Shown piece by piece: positions 34,234-40,906 of a DNA stretch of 40,906 nt. The first letter of the stretch is position 1. The number at the start of each line of letters is the position of its first letter. Source of the DNA: Alphaproteobacteria bacterium (GTDB lineage: Bacteria; Pseudomonadota; Alphaproteobacteria; Rhizobiales; Hyphomicrobiaceae). The stretch is from the NCBI GenBank assembly GCA_019137195.1, contig JAGVSR010000099.1:1-40906 (forward strand). The letters run 5' to 3'. Both the position numbers and the translations under genes were made by a program. The notes beneath the pieces were generated by a model. The model was not told the origin of the DNA. It was given only the letters and a program-made list of their open reading frames with translations, and made no database searches.

Positions 34234-35109
34234 TCAGTCCGGTCCGGCGCCGAGGTTCATGATCGGCTTTTCGGCGGACCGCTCGAGACTTGCTGCCTTG
34301 ATGGCGGGAGCCGGAGCTGAATCTGCCTTCGATACGGCTGTGTGGCCGTTCTTCAGGCCCTCGAGATAGGCAATGTTGGCTGCGGCCTTCTCGGGCGGGA
34401 GCGCTCCAGCCGTGACGCGGCGGGCCTCGTCTATGTTGCCCTTGATGCCGAGCACCAGAGCCAGGTTCTGCTTCGGCTGCTGCTCCGGTCCATTCTGGCT
34501 CAGGGCCTTTCGCAGCGTGCGCTCGGCTTCGTCCTGGTTGCCTTCCATGGCGTAGGTCAGCGCGAGGTTGTTGAGGATCGAGGGGTGGTCGGGCGCAAGG
34601 GCGAGCGCTTTCTTGAGCTCGATCCTGGCCTGCTCCTGCTGGCCGTTGGCGGACAGCGTCGCTCCGAGCGCCGAATGGACGCGCCAGTCTGGCCTGGCTG
34701 GATCCTGCGCCTTGCGCAGCAGTTGCTCGGCCTTGCCGAGATTGCCGAGCTCTGCCGCAAGCAGACCACGCTCCTTCACGAGTGCAATGTCCTTGTCGGC
34801 GTCGGGCGCCTTTTCGAGCATCTCGAGCGCCTTCGCCTTTTCGCCCCGGTCGCGCATGGCACGTGCGTCCTTGATGAGAGCGGCCGTCTCGGGCGTCACC
34901 TTGAACTCTGTCTCTTTGCGGGTGACGGCAGTGGACCAGGCGGCGGCGGGCTCGGCGGCGGCCGTGTCGGCCGGCTTGCCGTTCTCGAGCGATAGCGCGC
35001 TCGTCTCGAGGGCGCCTTCGGCGCAGCCTGCGAGAAGGCTCGCGGTCAAGGGCAGGGCAAGAATAGCGGCGCGGCCAAGGGGCCGGCCCAGGATGCTACG
35101 TAACTGCAT
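34234..35109 (-). CDS. TadD-like TPR lipoprotein
   Basis: The 291-residue protein has a lipoprotein signal (MQLRSILGRPLGRAAILALP, lipobox LLAGC) and about five tetratricopeptide repeats in residues 80-230, including SALGATLSANGQQEQARIEL, LNNLALTYAMEGNQDEAERTL and QNLALVLGIKGNIDEARRV. This matches TadD, the TPR lipoprotein that helps localise the secretin. The start at 35109 begins the signal and has GAGGGG upstream; the longer frame has 28 patternless residues. It faces cpaD tail-to-tail, and a strong terminator follows. Confidence 0.85.
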   Translation of the reverse strand: MQLRSILGRPLGRAAILALPLTASLLAGCAEGALETSALSLENGKPADTAAAEPAAAWSTAVTRKETEFKVTPETAALIKDARAMRDRGEKAKALEMLEKAPDADKDIALVKERGLLAAELGNLGKAEQLLRKAQDPARPDWRVHSALGATLSANGQQEQARIELKKALALAPDHPSILNNLALTYAMEGNQDEAERTLRKALSQNGPEQQPKQNLALVLGIKGNIDEARRVTAGALPPEKAAANIAYLEGLKNGHTAVSKADSAPAPAIKAASLERSAEKPIMNLGAGPD

Positions 35110-35386
35110 GACTTCATACCCCTCTACGTGCCCCGCGAGCCAGCCTTCGCAAGGCGCTCGAACGTGGGGCACTTGGCATCGACTGAGACGCAACTCAGGT
35201 GCTACGCAACGGGACTTGATCGAAACTCGTGCAGCGAGTCGTAGTGAGATTCGCGCCCTGCAAGGGGGAGCCGGCGATGCCTGTCCCCATTATCCCCAGG
35301 CGCCGGAGATGGACGCGAGCCGGCAGCCATTCTGTCGCGGACGAGAACCCGGCCCGCGGTCGAAAGAGCCGTGTAAGATTGATGTT

Positions 35387-36397
35387 ATGCGAGGACGTCT
35401 GCGAGCGCTCGGTAGCGGGGTCGCGGTGACGGCGATGGTCGCGGCCGCGACGTTCGCCGGGGCCGGGGAGCAGGCCACGCCGGCACGTGACGCGATCTGG
35501 CGGTCAATCTTCGCGCGTCCGGCAGCGGCGAGCGCCGTCCCGATTGGCGCCTCGCGGGAGCAGGTTGCGCTCGGCAAGGCACTATTCGAGGACACGCGGC
35601 TCTCGGGCGACGGAGCACGCGCCTGCACCTCCTGCCACAACCCCGCGCTCGCATTCACGGACGGGCTCCCGAAGGCGCTGGCCCGCGACGGCACTGTGCT
35701 TGCCCGCAACGCTCCCTCACTTGTCAATGCCGGCTGGGGCAAGAGCTACTTCTGGGATGGACGCGCCTCCTCGCTCGAGGAGCAGGCCCGCGTGCCGATG
35801 ACGGCCGAAAACGAGATGGCAGGCACCTTCCCCGAGATCATCGCCCGGCTTTCGGCTGACAACGACATGGTCGCCCGGTTCAGCGCTGCATTTCCCGAAA
35901 ACCCATCCATATCGGAGGGCAGCATCCTTGCGGCGATCGCCGGCTACGAGCGAACGATCGTGGCTCCCGAGACGCGGTTCGACCGCTGGGTAGCGGGCGA
36001 CGACGGTGCGCTCTCGGCCGAGGAGGAGGCTGGCTTCGGCCTCTTCGTCGGGCGCGCCGGCTGCGTCTCCTGTCACGGCGGGTGGCGCTTCACCGACGAT
36101 CTATTCCACGACATTGGGCTTCCGGGCCGCGATCCGGGCAGGGGCGCCGTTCCGGGCGGGAACCAGGGTATCGCCCAATTCAAGACGCCGACGCTGCGCG
36201 AGTTGCTCAAGACCGCGCCCTACATGCACGACGGCTCCAAGGCGACGCTGAGAGATGTCGTCGACCATTACGGCGGGGGGCTGGAGGCGCGGGACTCGGT
36301 CGACGCCAACATCGTGCGGGGTTTGAGACTGAGCGAGGCCGACAGACGGGCGCTGGTGGCGTTCCTGGCGACCCTTTCGAGCCCAGCCGCACCTTGA
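35387..36397 (+). CDS. Di-haem cytochrome c peroxidase
   Basis: The 336-residue periplasmic enzyme reduces H2O2 with electrons from small c-type donors. A Sec signal peptide (MRGRLRALGSGVAVTAMVAA) precedes two haem sites, CTSCH (C80, C83, H84) and CVSCH (C226, C229, H230). GRASSLEEQ and TPTLRELLKTAPYMHDGS are family motifs of the CcpA/MauG group. Length is normal. The ATG at 35387 begins the signal peptide, and the long open frame upstream is the shadow of the opposite-strand TPR gene. MauG-type activity cannot be excluded from sequence alone. Confidence 0.9.
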   Translation: MRGRLRALGSGVAVTAMVAAATFAGAGEQATPARDAIWRSIFARPAAASAVPIGASREQVALGKALFEDTRLSGDGARACTSCHNPALAFTDGLPKALARDGTVLARNAPSLVNAGWGKSYFWDGRASSLEEQARVPMTAENEMAGTFPEIIARLSADNDMVARFSAAFPENPSISEGSILAAIAGYERTIVAPETRFDRWVAGDDGALSAEEEAGFGLFVGRAGCVSCHGGWRFTDDLFHDIGLPGRDPGRGAVPGGNQGIAQFKTPTLRELLKTAPYMHDGSKATLRDVVDHYGGGLEARDSVDANIVRGLRLSEADRRALVAFLATLSSPAAP

Positions 36398-36504
36398 ATC
36401 GCGCCCGGTCGAGAGGTCCGCTGCCTCTGGGCCGGAAGTGCATCTCGATTTCGTAGCGCCCTCAGCCTATATTGCAGGCAACGCCACCAGCAAGGACATG
36501 CAAC

Positions 36505-36900
36505 ATGAGCGAGACCGCGGCTCCCGCGCGCCGCCCCCGGCCCAAGGTCATGACGCTGACGCCCGCGGCGGTTGCCCGCGTCAAGGCGTTGATGACGTCG
36601 AAGGGACCGGACGTGAAGGGGCTCAAGATCGGCGTCAAGAAGGGTGGTTGTGCCGGGATGGAGTATACGATGAACCTCGTATCCGAGGTTGGCCGCCTCG
36701 ACGAGGTCGTGGAGGAGGACGGCGCGCGCGTCATCGTCGACCCGGCAGCGGTGCTTTACCTCATCGGTACCGTCATGGACTTCAAGACTGACAAGCTCGC
36801 AAGCCAGTTCGTCTTCGACAACCCGAACCAGAAGAGCGCGTGCGGCTGCGGCGAGAGCGTAAGCTTGGAGCCGGCACCGGCCGCGCGGCTCGAGAGCTGA
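36505..36900 (+). CDS. A-type Fe-S carrier (HesB/IscA/SufA family)
   Basis: The 131-residue protein accepts and passes on Fe-S clusters. The three family cysteines are visible as GGCAGMEYT (Cys near 53) and CGCGES near residue 115. A 25-residue basic N-terminal extension (AAPARRPRPKV) precedes the core at MTLTPAAVARVKAL. The ATG at 36505 is preceded by AAGGA. It stands alone, without isc/suf neighbours. It converges with sodB across a 12-bp hairpin. SufA or IscA identity is not decided. Confidence 0.92.
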   Translation: MSETAAPARRPRPKVMTLTPAAVARVKALMTSKGPDVKGLKIGVKKGGCAGMEYTMNLVSEVGRLDEVVEEDGARVIVDPAAVLYLIGTVMDFKTDKLASQFVFDNPNQKSACGCGESVSLEPAPAARLES

Positions 36901-36910
36901 AAATGGGATA

Positions 36911-36937
36911 GGTGTCAGACCCGGAGGGTCTGACACC
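36911..36937. terminator. Perfect 12-bp palindromic hairpin between sufA-like gene and sodB
   Basis: GGTGTCAGACCC (36911-36922), a GGA loop and GGGTCTGACACC (36926-36937) form a perfect stem in the gap between two convergent genes that end at 36900 and 36945. There is little T-tract on +, and a short ATTTT on the minus side. It could end both transcripts. The motif resembles repetitive extragenic palindromes and may be one of many genomic copies. Confidence 0.6.
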
Positions 36938-36944
36938 GGGGCCA

Positions 36945-37535
36945 TCAGCCCATCATCTCTTCCACGTACTCCCAGTTGACGAGGTTGTCGAACCAGGCCT
37001 CGAGGTATTTGGGGCGCGCATTGCGATAGTCGATGTAGTAGCTGTGCTCCCACACGTCGCAGCCGAGGATCGGCTTGGCGCCGTGCATGAGCGGGTTCTC
37101 GCCGTTCGGCGTCTTCATGACCTCGAGCTTGCCGTCACGGAGAGCGAGCCAGCACCAGCCCGAGCCGAACTGGGTGACGCCGGCATTGATAAAGTCGGCG
37201 CGCACCTTGTCGAAGCCACCGATGTCGTCGACCAGCTTCTGCAGCGTTCCCGGCAGCTTGTTGCCGCCGCCGCCGCTCTTCATCCAGCGCCAGAAGTGGA
37301 TGTGATTGTAATGCTGACCTATGTTGTTGACCAAACCGGCATTCTTGCCGGCGAAGGCAGCCTTGCAGATGTCCTCGATCGACTTGCCCTCGAGGCCCGA
37401 GCCGACGATCAGCTTGTTGCCGTTGTCGACGTAGGCTTGATGGTGCTTGTCATGGTGAAACTGCAGCGTCTCCGCCGACATGTAAGGCTGGAGTGCGCCG
37501 TAGGCATAGGGAAGGTCGGGAAGCTTGAAGGTCAT
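36945..37535 (-). CDS. sodB: Iron/manganese superoxide dismutase
   Basis: The 196-residue enzyme converts superoxide to H2O2 and O2. Metal ligands and family motifs are visible: FHHDKHHQAYV (first His ligand), NHIHFWRWMK (second His region), GSGWCWLAL and DVWEHSYYIDYRN (Asp and His ligands). No signal peptide is present, so it is cytoplasmic. Length matches bacterial SODs. The ATG at 37535 begins MTFKLPDLPY; the long frame extending upstream has no pattern. Fe use is likely but not decided. The H2O2 it makes could be handled by the peroxidase at 35387. Confidence 0.96.
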   Translation of the reverse strand: MTFKLPDLPYAYGALQPYMSAETLQFHHDKHHQAYVDNGNKLIVGSGLEGKSIEDICKAAFAGKNAGLVNNIGQHYNHIHFWRWMKSGGGGNKLPGTLQKLVDDIGGFDKVRADFINAGVTQFGSGWCWLALRDGKLEVMKTPNGENPLMHGAKPILGCDVWEHSYYIDYRNARPKYLEAWFDNLVNWEYVEEMMG

Positions 37536-37921
37536 GGGGCTCGCATCTCCATTGGTTCGTCGGTCGATCAATGAACTAGCGGCTCCCTTGGTTCCGTTCA
37601 AGCGGTCGCAGGCAGGCCCACAAAAACGGCAAAGGGCCGAGCGACCCTGAGCGCTCGGCCCCCTTGGATCACGCCGGGGAAGATGGATTTCAGGGTGTCG
37701 CGACCCTAACCATCCCGGTCTGAACTCGTTCTGAATGGTCCGTTCATGTGCCATTCATCGTTACCGGGGGCCTGAAAGAGATGCGACCGGTCTCGCTGGA
37801 GATGGAACCATCCGACGTAAGACAATAAGGTCGTTCGAAGGGCGGCAATCGGTCAAGGCGACGGAACAGAGTAGCATCGACCGTATATTGACCAACGGCA
37901 AAGAGCGGGACAGGAGCGCGC
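37536..37921. other. Divergent intergenic region between sodB and macA-like gene
   Basis: About 386 bases carry the control regions of two divergent genes. A 10-bp hairpin (37634-37661) lies on the sodB side. No clear -35/-10 pair was recognised for either gene, though TTGACC at 37888-37893 could be part of one for the efflux operon. No gene is supported. Confidence 0.4.
37634..37661 (-). terminator. Terminator-like hairpin in the sodB leader
   Basis: GGGCCGAGCG (37634-37643) and CGCTCGGCCC (37652-37661) form a perfect 10-bp stem with an 8-base loop. On the minus strand it is followed by TTTGCCGTTTTTG, so it could act as a terminator or attenuator for transcripts heading into sodB, which starts about 100 bases downstream. 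No leftward gene lies upstream to be terminated, hence the attenuator or small-RNA reading. Confidence 0.5.
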
Positions 37922-39385
37922 GTGGGCAGGCGAAACAGGACCAGGCTGGTTTTTGCGCTCGCAGCGCTGGCGGCTGGAGGTGTGGCTGCATGGGGCCTGC
38001 GGTACGGTCCGGCGCCCCAGGCCGCGACACAGTTCGAGACGAGCCCGGTGACCGTCGGTCCGATCCGCAAGGTGGTCGCGACGTCCGGCCCGGTCCGCGC
38101 GCTCGTGACCGTGAGCGTAGGATCGCAGCTGTCGGGACAGATCGAGAGCGTCGACGTCGACTTCAACTCGACCGTCAAGCCGGGCGATCTGATGGCGCTG
38201 ATCGACGCCAAGACCTATGCCGCCCGCGTGTCACAGGCGAAGGCCGATCTCGCCGCAGCCGAGGCGTCGCTCGCCAACCAGCAGGCGGCGCTCGTCAAGG
38301 CCCAATCCGTGCTGACGCTCGCCGAGCGTACGACCGAGCGGCAGAAGGCTCTCGCGTCCAAAGGCTACGCCTCGACGTCGGCGCTCGATACCTCGACCCG
38401 CGACGCCGAGGTGGCGCGCGCCGACATCACGGTGGTGAAGGCACAAATCGAGAGCGCGAAGGCGACGATCGAGCAAAGGAAAGCGCAGTTGCGTCAGGCC
38501 GAGATCGACCTCGAGCGGACCGAGATCCGGGCACCTATCGAAGGCACCGTCATATCACGCACAGTCGATCCGGGACAGACGGTCGCTGCCAGCCTGCAGG
38601 CGCCGGAGCTGTTCAAGATCGCGCAGGACCTCTCGCGCATTCGCATCGAGGCGCAGGTGAACGAGGCCGACGTCGGCTCGGTCGCCGAGGGCAACCCGGC
38701 GACGTTCACCGTCGATGCATATCCCGAGCGCCGCTTCGACGGGCGGGTCACGCAAGTGCGGCTCGCAGCGACCGAGATCAACAACGTCGTCACCTACACT
38801 GTCATCGTCGAGGCATCGAACGACGACCGTCGACTCTTTCCCGGCATGACGGCGAACGTCGAGATCGAGGCATCGCGCAAGGACAATGCGCTGCGGGTAG
38901 CGAACGACGCGCTACGCTTCAACCTCGCTCCGTCTATGGACGGACAGGGCGCGGCCGATGCCGGCGCGGCCCGTACCGAGCGCACGGTCGAGCGCCTCAA
39001 GGGTGACCTCGCGCTCTCCGAGGAGCAGGAGAAAGCGCTGCGCTCGGGCCTTGCGAAGCTGGTCCAGGATCTGAAGGACGCGCAGCAGGGCCGCATGGGG
39101 GCTGGGCCCTCCGACCCCGCGGTGTTCCGGCAGAAGCTGCAAGCCGCTGTCGAGCAGAGCCTGGCGCCGCTGCTCAACGTGGAGCAGCGGCGTGAGCTGG
39201 ACAAATGGAAGCGTGGCGTCGCCGGCACACGCTCCGGCTCGGTCTGGGTGCTGAAAGAGGGTGGCGTGCCGGAGCGCCAACGCGTGGTGCTCGGCATCGG
39301 CGACGACCAGTTCACCGAGGTTGCCGGATCCGAGCTCAAGGAGGGCGATCTGGTCATCGTGCGCGCCAGGAGCCGGTCGCCATGA
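37922..39385 (+). CDS. macA: MacA-like periplasmic adaptor (HlyD family) of an ABC exporter
   Basis: The 487-residue membrane fusion protein has one N-terminal membrane segment (LVFALAALAAGGVAAWGL, residues 9-26), a lipoyl/barrel-sandwich half (SVGSQLSGQIESVDVDFNS), a coiled-coil hairpin (about residues 95-190 with ADLAAAEASLANQQAALVKA), and the returning lipoyl half (IRAPIEGTVISRTVDPGQTV). Between about residues 345 and 430 lies a helical LSEEQEKALRS...LNVEQRREL insertion. The GTG at 37922 is preceded by AGGAG. The stop overlaps the ABC gene by four bases, so the adaptor and transporter are coupled. Confidence 0.9.
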   Translation: MGRRNRTRLVFALAALAAGGVAAWGLRYGPAPQAATQFETSPVTVGPIRKVVATSGPVRALVTVSVGSQLSGQIESVDVDFNSTVKPGDLMALIDAKTYAARVSQAKADLAAAEASLANQQAALVKAQSVLTLAERTTERQKALASKGYASTSALDTSTRDAEVARADITVVKAQIESAKATIEQRKAQLRQAEIDLERTEIRAPIEGTVISRTVDPGQTVAASLQAPELFKIAQDLSRIRIEAQVNEADVGSVAEGNPATFTVDAYPERRFDGRVTQVRLAATEINNVVTYTVIVEASNDDRRLFPGMTANVEIEASRKDNALRVANDALRFNLAPSMDGQGAADAGAARTERTVERLKGDLALSEEQEKALRSGLAKLVQDLKDAQQGRMGAGPSDPAVFRQKLQAAVEQSLAPLLNVEQRRELDKWKRGVAGTRSGSVWVLKEGGVPERQRVVLGIGDDQFTEVAGSELKEGDLVIVRARSRSP

Positions 39386-40140
39386 GGGCCGAGGACGCCC
39401 GTGCCGTGCAGGGCGCTGAGACCGGCAAGGCCCCCATCCTCATCCGGGCCAGGCATCTCTCTAAGACGTACAAGATGGGTGAGACAGAGGTCAGAGCGCT
39501 CGACGACGTGTCGCTCGACATCGAGGACGGAGACTTCGTCGCCATCATGGGCGCATCCGGCTCGGGCAAGTCGACGTTCATGAACCTCGTCGGGGCCCTC
39601 GACGTGCCCGATGCCGGCACGCTCGAGGTGGGCGGGAAGAGCCTCGTTGGGCTGTCCGCCGACGAGCTCGCTACGTTCCGCAATCGGACGGTTGGCTTCG
39701 TCTTCCAGCAGTTCAATCTCCTCCCGCGCACGATCGCGCTCGACCAGGTGATGCTGCCGCTGCTCTACACCGACCCCAGGCCCGCCGACCCCAGGGCCGA
39801 GGCACGGATGAGGCTCGAGCAGGTCGGGCTCGGCGAGCGTGCGCATCATCTGCCGCGCCAGCTCTCGGGTGGTCAGCAGCAGCGCGTGGCGATTGCGCGC
39901 GCGCTGGTCAATAATCCAAAGATCCTGCTCGCCGACGAGCCGACCGGCGCGCTCGACAGCAAGACCTCGACCGAGATCATGCAGCTTTTCACCGCGCTCA
40001 ACGGCCAGGGCATCACGCTCATCATCGTGACCCATGAGCCCGACATAGCGCTGTGGGCCAAGCGCCGCATTGTTTTTCGAGACGGCCGCGTGATCGACGA
40101 CAAGCGGCAGAACCCGGACAGAGGAACGGGCTCGCCATGA
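39382..40140 (+). CDS. MacB-type ABC transporter ATP-binding protein
   Basis: The 252-residue ATPase has Walker A (GASGSGKST), the Q loop (FVFQQFNLL), signature LSGGQQQRVAIARAL, Walker B (ILLADEPTGALD) and the H loop (IIVTHEPD). FNLLPRTIALDQVMLPLLY is characteristic of the MacB/LolD branch. Here ATPase and permease are separate genes, unlike fused E. coli MacB. It overlaps the adaptor by four bases and the permease gene by four bases. Confidence 0.95.
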   Translation: MRAEDARAVQGAETGKAPILIRARHLSKTYKMGETEVRALDDVSLDIEDGDFVAIMGASGSGKSTFMNLVGALDVPDAGTLEVGGKSLVGLSADELATFRNRTVGFVFQQFNLLPRTIALDQVMLPLLYTDPRPADPRAEARMRLEQVGLGERAHHLPRQLSGGQQQRVAIARALVNNPKILLADEPTGALDSKTSTEIMQLFTALNGQGITLIIVTHEPDIALWAKRRIVFRDGRVIDDKRQNPDRGTGSP

Positions 40141-40906
40141 CCGCTCTGGACAGCTTCCTGATGGCAATCGTCGCGCTCAAGGCGAACCTTCTGCGCTCGC
40201 TCCTGACGACGCTCGGCATCATCATCGGCGTGGCCTCGGTGATCATCCTGGTGTCGATCGGCAACGGAGCCTCGCAGGAGGTCGACCGGCAGATCAAGAC
40301 GCTCGGCACCAACATGCTGGTCGTGTACCCGGGATCGAGCCGCGTGATGGGCCGCTCGGGAGGCGCGGGCACCGACATTCCCCTTTCCGAAAGCGATGTC
40401 GCGGCCATCCGCAACCGCGTGTCGGGCGTGACCGCGATCTCCGGCCAGCTCATGCAGAGCGGTCCCGTGGTGCGCGGAGCTGCCAACTGGACGACAGCGC
40501 TTTCGGGCGTGCATGCGGACTATACGACGGTGCGCGACTGGCCGCTTGAGCTTGGCCGTGATCTCACGCCGGCCGACGTGCGCTCTGCGGCGCGGGTCGC
40601 CGTTATCGGTCAGACGGTGGTTAAGCAGCTGTTTCCGGGCGAGAACCCGGTCGGCGTCACGGTGCGCATCAAAAACGTGCCGTTCGAGGTCGTGGGTGTC
40701 TTGACCGCCAAGGGCCAGTCGACGACGGGACGCGACCAGGACGACTTGGTTTTGTTGCCGATGACCACGGCCCGCAACCGCGTGGTCGGCAAGAGCGAGG
40801 TGCAGACCGAGCAGGTGGGAAATATCTACGTCAAGTTCGACGCGGCGGTCGACATGTCGGCGGCACAGGAGGATATCGAGACGCTGCTCCGCCAGCGGCG
40901 GCGCTC
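40137..40906 (+). CDS. MacB-type ABC transporter permease (partial, runs off window)
   Basis: The frame is open from the ATG at 40137 to the window end, giving 256 residues. It starts with a short cytoplasmic piece and a membrane segment (SLLTTLGIIIGVASVIILVSIGNGA, residues 20-45), followed by a large periplasmic MacB-PCD-type domain (MLVVYPGSS, then VIGQTVVKQLFPGENPVGVTVRI). The C-terminal FtsX permease segments are outside the window. It completes the adaptor-ATPase-permease exporter. The substrate is unknown. Confidence 0.93.
   Translation, partial: MTALDSFLMAIVALKANLLRSLLTTLGIIIGVASVIILVSIGNGASQEVDRQIKTLGTNMLVVYPGSSRVMGRSGGAGTDIPLSESDVAAIRNRVSGVTAISGQLMQSGPVVRGAANWTTALSGVHADYTTVRDWPLELGRDLTPADVRSAARVAVIGQTVVKQLFPGENPVGVTVRIKNVPFEVVGVLTAKGQSTTGRDQDDLVLLPMTTARNRVVGKSEVQTEQVGNIYVKFDAAVDMSAAQEDIETLLRQRRR

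Overview
The window is GC-rich, densely coded chromosomal DNA from an alphaproteobacterium, most likely of the order Hyphomicrobiales (Rhizobiales). This rests on the rhizobial-type hup/hyp/hoxA gene set, a Caulobacter/rhizobia-style cpaC-cpaD pair, a Bpt aminoacyltransferase and a DUF2793 protein. The genus cannot be fixed from the sequence alone. No rRNA, tRNA, insertion sequence or integrase was recognised.

Region 1 (1-108) is the last 35 codons of an RTX/calcium-binding-type protein.

Region 2 (about 520-21129) is a complete uptake [NiFe]-hydrogenase locus, all on the + strand: hupS-hupL-hupE-hupC, then hupD-F-G-H-I-J-K, hypA-B-C-D-E, hoxA, hupT, hupU, hupV and hypF. The structural enzyme has the six-cysteine proximal-cluster signature of oxygen-tolerant membrane-bound hydrogenases. 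HupD/F/G/H/I/J/K and HypA-F build and insert the NiFe(CN)2CO centre, mature the small subunit and clip HupL. HupE imports nickel. HupC passes electrons to the quinone pool. HupUV (H2 sensor), HupT (kinase) and HoxA (sigma-54 activator) form the H2-sensing circuit. Two near-identical -24/-12 (RpoN) promoters, one before hupS with a perfect IHF site and one before hupD behind a hairpin terminator, are the evident outputs of HoxA.

Region 3 (21227-24197) is a small cassette: a NusG/RfaH-like factor, a DUF2793 protein, a small tail-type protein, a collagen-repeat fibre and a short tail-type protein. No other phage genes are present.

Region 4 (24327-28913, - strand) holds a MoxR AAA+ ATPase with a DUF2201 metallopeptidase/VWA-like partner, the aminoacyltransferase Bpt and two small membrane proteins.

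Region 5 (29280-35109) is a partial Flp/Tad pilus set (TadG-like, CpaC, CpaD and a divergent TadD-like lipoprotein) without pilin, CpaB or motor genes. A solitary 28-nt sequence with the architecture of a type I-E CRISPR repeat lies before cpaC.

Region 6 (35387-40906) is housekeeping and stress: a di-haem cytochrome c peroxidase, an A-type Fe-S carrier, a superoxide dismutase, and a MacA/MacB-type efflux operon that runs off the window end.

The strongest leads are the duplicated RpoN/IHF control of the hydrogenase, the NusG-led tail-fibre cassette, the lone CRISPR-like repeat, the Tat-motif mimic at the HupJ C-terminus and the insertion inside the MacA-like protein.
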